In this document: positions 61,133 to 64,000 of the stretch, piece after piece | Numbering within the stretch: position 1 is the stretch's first letter | Layout of the letters: each line of letters starts with the position of its first letter | Source of the DNA: Stenotrophomonas rhizophila | GTDB lineage: Bacteria > Pseudomonadota > Gammaproteobacteria > Xanthomonadales > Xanthomonadaceae | DNA length: 64,000 bases | Direction: 5' to 3' | Assembly (NCBI RefSeq): GCF_001704155.1 | Contig: NZ_CP016294.1 | Coordinates: 2,539,501 to 2,603,500 of the forward strand | Program-made: the position numbers and the translations under genes | Notes under the pieces: model-generated | Databases searched by the model: none | What the model saw: the letters and a program-made list of their open reading frames with translations, nothing else | Told to the model about the DNA's origin: nothing

Positions 61133-63580
61133 TCAGGCAACGGCGTCCTGTCGTGTCCCGGCGGGCTTTCCAGAGCCCTTGCGCTTCCTGTAGAACTCAC
61201 TGAGCCACTGGTCCGGGGTGAGGTCGGCCTGCGATACCTTCTCGCGCTGGGCGGCGTCGAGCAGGACGCGGTGCATCACGTCGATATTGTCGGTGGAGGC
61301 CGAAATCACCGACAGGATGTCGTCCATGCCACGCAGGTTGAGCTGGCACACGCTGGCAGCGTGGCCCTGCTTGACCAGGAAGCAGCGCGAGCGCTCGTCC
61401 AGGGCGGTGACCACCTTGAACTCGGACTCGGTCAGCTTCAGGCCGTCGATGTAATCCGAGCGGCTGGCATTGGGGTTGGGCAGCAGGATCAGCGTGGCGG
61501 TCTGCTCGATCAGCGCCGCGGCGATATCGCTCTTGAGCGCGTCCTCCGGGCTCTGGGTGGCGAAGATGCCCATGCCGTTCTGCTTACGGATGGTCTTCTG
61601 CTTGTTCTTGGCGAACTCCTTCAGGCCGCCCTCGCCGTCCAGGATCTTCCAGAATTCGTCCATCACATAGATCAGCGGACGACCATCGATCAGCGATTCC
61701 AGGCGGTGCAGCAGGTAGTTGATGACCGGCACGCGCACTTCAGGGTTGTCGATGATGTCGGTGTAGTCGAAGCCGATGATGTTGGCGCGGCTCAGGTCGA
61801 CGGTGTCGACCGGGTTGTCGAACACCCAGCCCAGCGAGTTGCCCGAGGTCCACTTGCGCAGGCGCGCATACAGACCGTCGTCGCCCATGTTGGGCAGGCT
61901 CTTCTGGAAGTTGGTCATGCTGCGCAGGTGCATGGGGGTGTCGAGCATGTTCTCGACGCCGCGGAAGATGTCCTCTTCCTCGCGAGCGCTGTACTCGTGC
62001 TTGTTGGCCAGCACCTTGATCAGGTCGGCCAGGAACTGCACGTTGGCTTCATTGTTCTCGCACTGGAACGGGTTGAAGCCGGTCGCCTGGCCATTCTCCA
62101 GCGCCAGGTAGTTGCCGCCGCAGGCGCGCACGAAGATCTCCGCGCCGCGGTCCTTGTCGAAGAAGAAGATGGTCGGCGACGGGTCGTACTTCTGCACCTG
62201 GCTGAGCAGGAAGTTGATCAGCGCGGTCTTACCCGTACCGGATTTGCCGATCACCATGGTGTTGGCGATGGCCTTCTCGCCCAGCGAGTTCTCGGACGGG
62301 TGGGTGGCGTGGAAGTTGAAGTAGTACGGCTGGCCGTTGGTGGTCTGCAGCGTGGTTACGCAGTCGCCCCACGGGTTGTTGTGCTGCTTGCCGGTGGCGA
62401 AGTTGTGCAGCGGCGACAGGCCCAGGAAGTTCAGCGAGCTGATGTTGGCCAGGCGGGTGCGGTAGCGCCAGTTGGCCGGGAACTGCGAATAGAACGAGGC
62501 AGTGACGGCCAGGTCTTCCTTGGTCGACACGAACCCGGCGTTGGACAGCTCGGCGCGGGTGGTGGCGATGTTCTGCGAGAGCTTTTCCTGGCTGTCGGCA
62601 TAGACCGCCATGATGAAGTGGTACTCGCCCAGCACGAAGTTGCCGGAGGAGAGCTGGTCCATCGCCTGGTCGAGCTCGACGATCTGGCTGACCGCCTTGT
62701 CGCCGGAGGAGATCATCATGCCCTTGGTACGGTCGAGCACCTTGAGCGCGTCCTGGCGGCCCATCGGGCTGAACGAATGGGTGATGACGTATTCGAAGTC
62801 GAGGTACTTCAGGCCGTTGAGCACGCCCGGATAGGTGCCCTCGGCGTATTCCTTGATGTTGAGGATGGCGCCGAAGTGATTGACGCCGTTGGGCGTGCTG
62901 ATCACGAAATCGCCGGTCTTGGCCGAGAACATGTGGCGGCTGATCGGCAGGTAGTCCTTGACCGGCGCGGACAGCACCGGCACCGGTTCGTCGACCCGGT
63001 TGAGCAGGTAGCCGAAGAACTCCAGGGTCTCGGAGAACACCATGCCGTTCTTGGCTTCGTACATGCCCATGCGGTACGGCGAGTAGTCGCGGATCACCGC
63101 TTCCACGTTGCCGGCCATTTCCAGCAGCTTGGCCACGGACTGGTCCTGCTCGGCCTGCAGCTGGGTGATGCTGGAGGACTTGTCCATGAAGCGCTTACCG
63201 GACACGACCGGCCGGTAGATCATGGTCAGGTACAGCTCGTTCTGCATGATGCGCTGCGAGGAGAGCATGCCCATGTACTGGTCGGACACGTCCTGGTTGA
63301 AGCGCTGGGAGAACTTGCTGCTGCCTTTGAGCTGGCGTCGACGGCGGATGTCGTGCACCCAGAAGGCGACGTTGACGAAATCCGGTGCGCGCAGGGTCTG
63401 CAGCAGTCGATTGAAGGTGTTGTGGCGGTGTTCGAGCTCCCAATCCTCGCGCCCCACGAAGGGCAGGCCTTCCAGGTGCCAGGTCAGCAGGAAGTCTCCA
63501 CCCGTGGTCTTGACGACCGTCGGCGCCACATGGGACGACAGGGGAATGAATTCGCTGATCGAGGTGTCGGGACTGAACAT
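61133..63580 (-). CDS. virB4: Type IV secretion system ATPase VirB4
   Basis: An 815-residue cytoplasmic ATPase docked on the T4SS inner-membrane complex. N-terminal CagE/TrbE-like region to about residue 400 (LLTWHLEGLPFVGREDWELE), then the ATPase domain with Walker A GKSGTGKT (MVIGKSGTGKTALINFLLSQ), Walker B LIYVMDEFWKIL and GIFATQSPEDAL. It powers pilus assembly and substrate transport. The ATG at 63580 is chosen from the conserved N-terminus FSPDTSISEFIPLSSHV with GGAAG 6 bases upstream; the longer frame overlaps virB3. Neighbours virB3 and virB5 are in the normal order. Confidence 0.96.
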   Translation of the reverse strand: MFSPDTSISEFIPLSSHVAPTVVKTTGGDFLLTWHLEGLPFVGREDWELEHRHNTFNRLLQTLRAPDFVNVAFWVHDIRRRRQLKGSSKFSQRFNQDVSDQYMGMLSSQRIMQNELYLTMIYRPVVSGKRFMDKSSSITQLQAEQDQSVAKLLEMAGNVEAVIRDYSPYRMGMYEAKNGMVFSETLEFFGYLLNRVDEPVPVLSAPVKDYLPISRHMFSAKTGDFVISTPNGVNHFGAILNIKEYAEGTYPGVLNGLKYLDFEYVITHSFSPMGRQDALKVLDRTKGMMISSGDKAVSQIVELDQAMDQLSSGNFVLGEYHFIMAVYADSQEKLSQNIATTRAELSNAGFVSTKEDLAVTASFYSQFPANWRYRTRLANISSLNFLGLSPLHNFATGKQHNNPWGDCVTTLQTTNGQPYYFNFHATHPSENSLGEKAIANTMVIGKSGTGKTALINFLLSQVQKYDPSPTIFFFDKDRGAEIFVRACGGNYLALENGQATGFNPFQCENNEANVQFLADLIKVLANKHEYSAREEEDIFRGVENMLDTPMHLRSMTNFQKSLPNMGDDGLYARLRKWTSGNSLGWVFDNPVDTVDLSRANIIGFDYTDIIDNPEVRVPVINYLLHRLESLIDGRPLIYVMDEFWKILDGEGGLKEFAKNKQKTIRKQNGMGIFATQSPEDALKSDIAAALIEQTATLILLPNPNASRSDYIDGLKLTESEFKVVTALDERSRCFLVKQGHAASVCQLNLRGMDDILSVISASTDNIDVMHRVLLDAAQREKVSQADLTPDQWLSEFYRKRKGSGKPAGTRQDAVA

Positions 63581-63669
63581 GGGCGCTTCCAAAGGGTGCT
63601 GCGGGGATGGTGCGGGGCCTGCACCGGGCAGGCGATGTGATCGCCTGCCCGGCCTGTAGCGTGCCGTGG

Positions 63670-63978
63670 TCAGTCCGACGGCGGCGGCTTGTCGCGGTAA
63701 TGGTTGGGCGTGAACACCCACATTCCGTCGTGCTGCTGCAGGTTGCGCGCGCGGAACTTGAACTGCAGGCGCAACCCGATCAGGCGGAAGATCATTTCAT
63801 CGCGCTTTGCCATGTGACGCAGGATGAAGATGGCAATCGGGATGGTGATCAACAGCCGCATGTCGATGTACATGCTCAGCAACAGCAAGCCGCCTGCGAC
63901 CAGGAAGAACGGGACGTACGGAACGCCCAGAAACATCGCTGGCCGCGTGCAGCCGCGGAACAGGACGTTCTTATGCAC
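63670..63978 (-). CDS. virB3: Type IV secretion system protein VirB3
   Basis: A 102-residue inner-membrane protein: HKNVLFRGCTRPAMFLGVPY then two membrane helices (FFLVAGGLLLLSMYIDM, RLLITIPIAIFILRHMAKRD) and a short charged end. This is the standard VirB3/TrbD layout (PF05101 type). The start is GTG at 63978, which overlaps the end of the virB2 reading frame by 8 bases. It is followed by virB4 after a gap of about 90 bases. Confidence 0.92.
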   Translation of the reverse strand: MHKNVLFRGCTRPAMFLGVPYVPFFLVAGGLLLLSMYIDMRLLITIPIAIFILRHMAKRDEMIFRLIGLRLQFKFRARNLQQHDGMWVFTPNHYRDKPPPSD

Positions 63979-64000
63979 TGTAGTACTGGACGGCGTTCAT
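63971..64000 (-). CDS. virB2: C-terminal end of probable VirB2 (partial)
   Basis: The last 10 codons of a minus-strand gene entering from the right edge (MNAVQYYSA then TAA at 63973-63971). The identity rests on position directly before virB3 and the 8-base overlap with it; too little is visible to prove it. VirB2 is the T4SS major pilin. Confidence 0.5.
   Translation of the reverse strand: MNAVQYYSA

Noticed and set aside
61271-63640. 789-codon plus-strand frame opposite virB4
   Set aside because: Shadow of virB4; no motif and biased composition.

Overview
The window is a dense, high-GC bacterial chromosome segment. It most likely comes from Stenotrophomonas or a close relative in the Xanthomonadaceae. 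The evidence is the GTAG-headed REP hairpins of the SMAG type, a virB2-virB3-virB4-virB5-virB6 order matching the chromosomal X-type T4SS of Xanthomonas and Stenotrophomonas, DUF4189 proteins beside virB6, and a class III PHA synthase. No insertion sequence, prophage, integrase or CRISPR array was seen. Species cannot be fixed from the sequence alone.

Layout. 1-6.1 kb: a partial LysR gene, a small divergent ORF, a large AsmA-like periplasmic protein, a VOC protein, an outer-membrane barrel, a RidA/LysR divergent pair and a small secreted protein. 6.1-9.2 kb: a LytS/LytR-type two-component pair with a likely LytTR operator, then methionine aminopeptidase coupled to a ParD-like antitoxin. 9.2-15.2 kb: one leftward operon of DcaP-like porin, AdiC-like antiporter, basic amino acid decarboxylase and an atypical CDF protein. 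15.5-20.5 kb: dsbG, a GlxA-type regulator, and a MerR/copper P-type ATPase operon.

20.5-23.3 kb holds four near-identical tRNA-Ala(GGC)/tRNA-Glu(TTC) units, a SRAP (HMCES-like) protein, an orphan receiver and tRNA-Leu(CAA). 23.4-31.0 kb is a sensory block: two paralogous soluble PAS chemoreceptors around an AraC regulator, then a PAS-rich diguanylate cyclase. 31.2-39.1 kb holds tex, small envelope proteins, a pssA-phaE-phaC operon with 4-bp overlaps, a DnaA-box cluster, a NUDIX hydrolase and a DUF1249 protein. 39.2-46.4 kb: divergent ppsR/ppsA, an old yellow enzyme, EcsC, orn, tadA and mntR. 46.4-55.9 kb is a second signalling block: a leftward hybrid kinase-CheR-CheB-kinase operon, a divergent kinase/receiver pair, a GAF-EAL phosphodiesterase and DUF1653.

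56-64 kb is the end of a type IV secretion locus on the minus strand (virB2 end, virB3, virB4, virB5, virB6). Behind virB6 lies a cassette-like array not explained by normal gene order: an intact DUF4189 gene, a free-standing 3' remnant of a second virB6, a second intact DUF4189 gene, a degraded third DUF4189 copy and a large secreted protein. This array is the most interesting structure in the window.

All functional statements come from reading translated sequence and recalled family knowledge; no database search was run.
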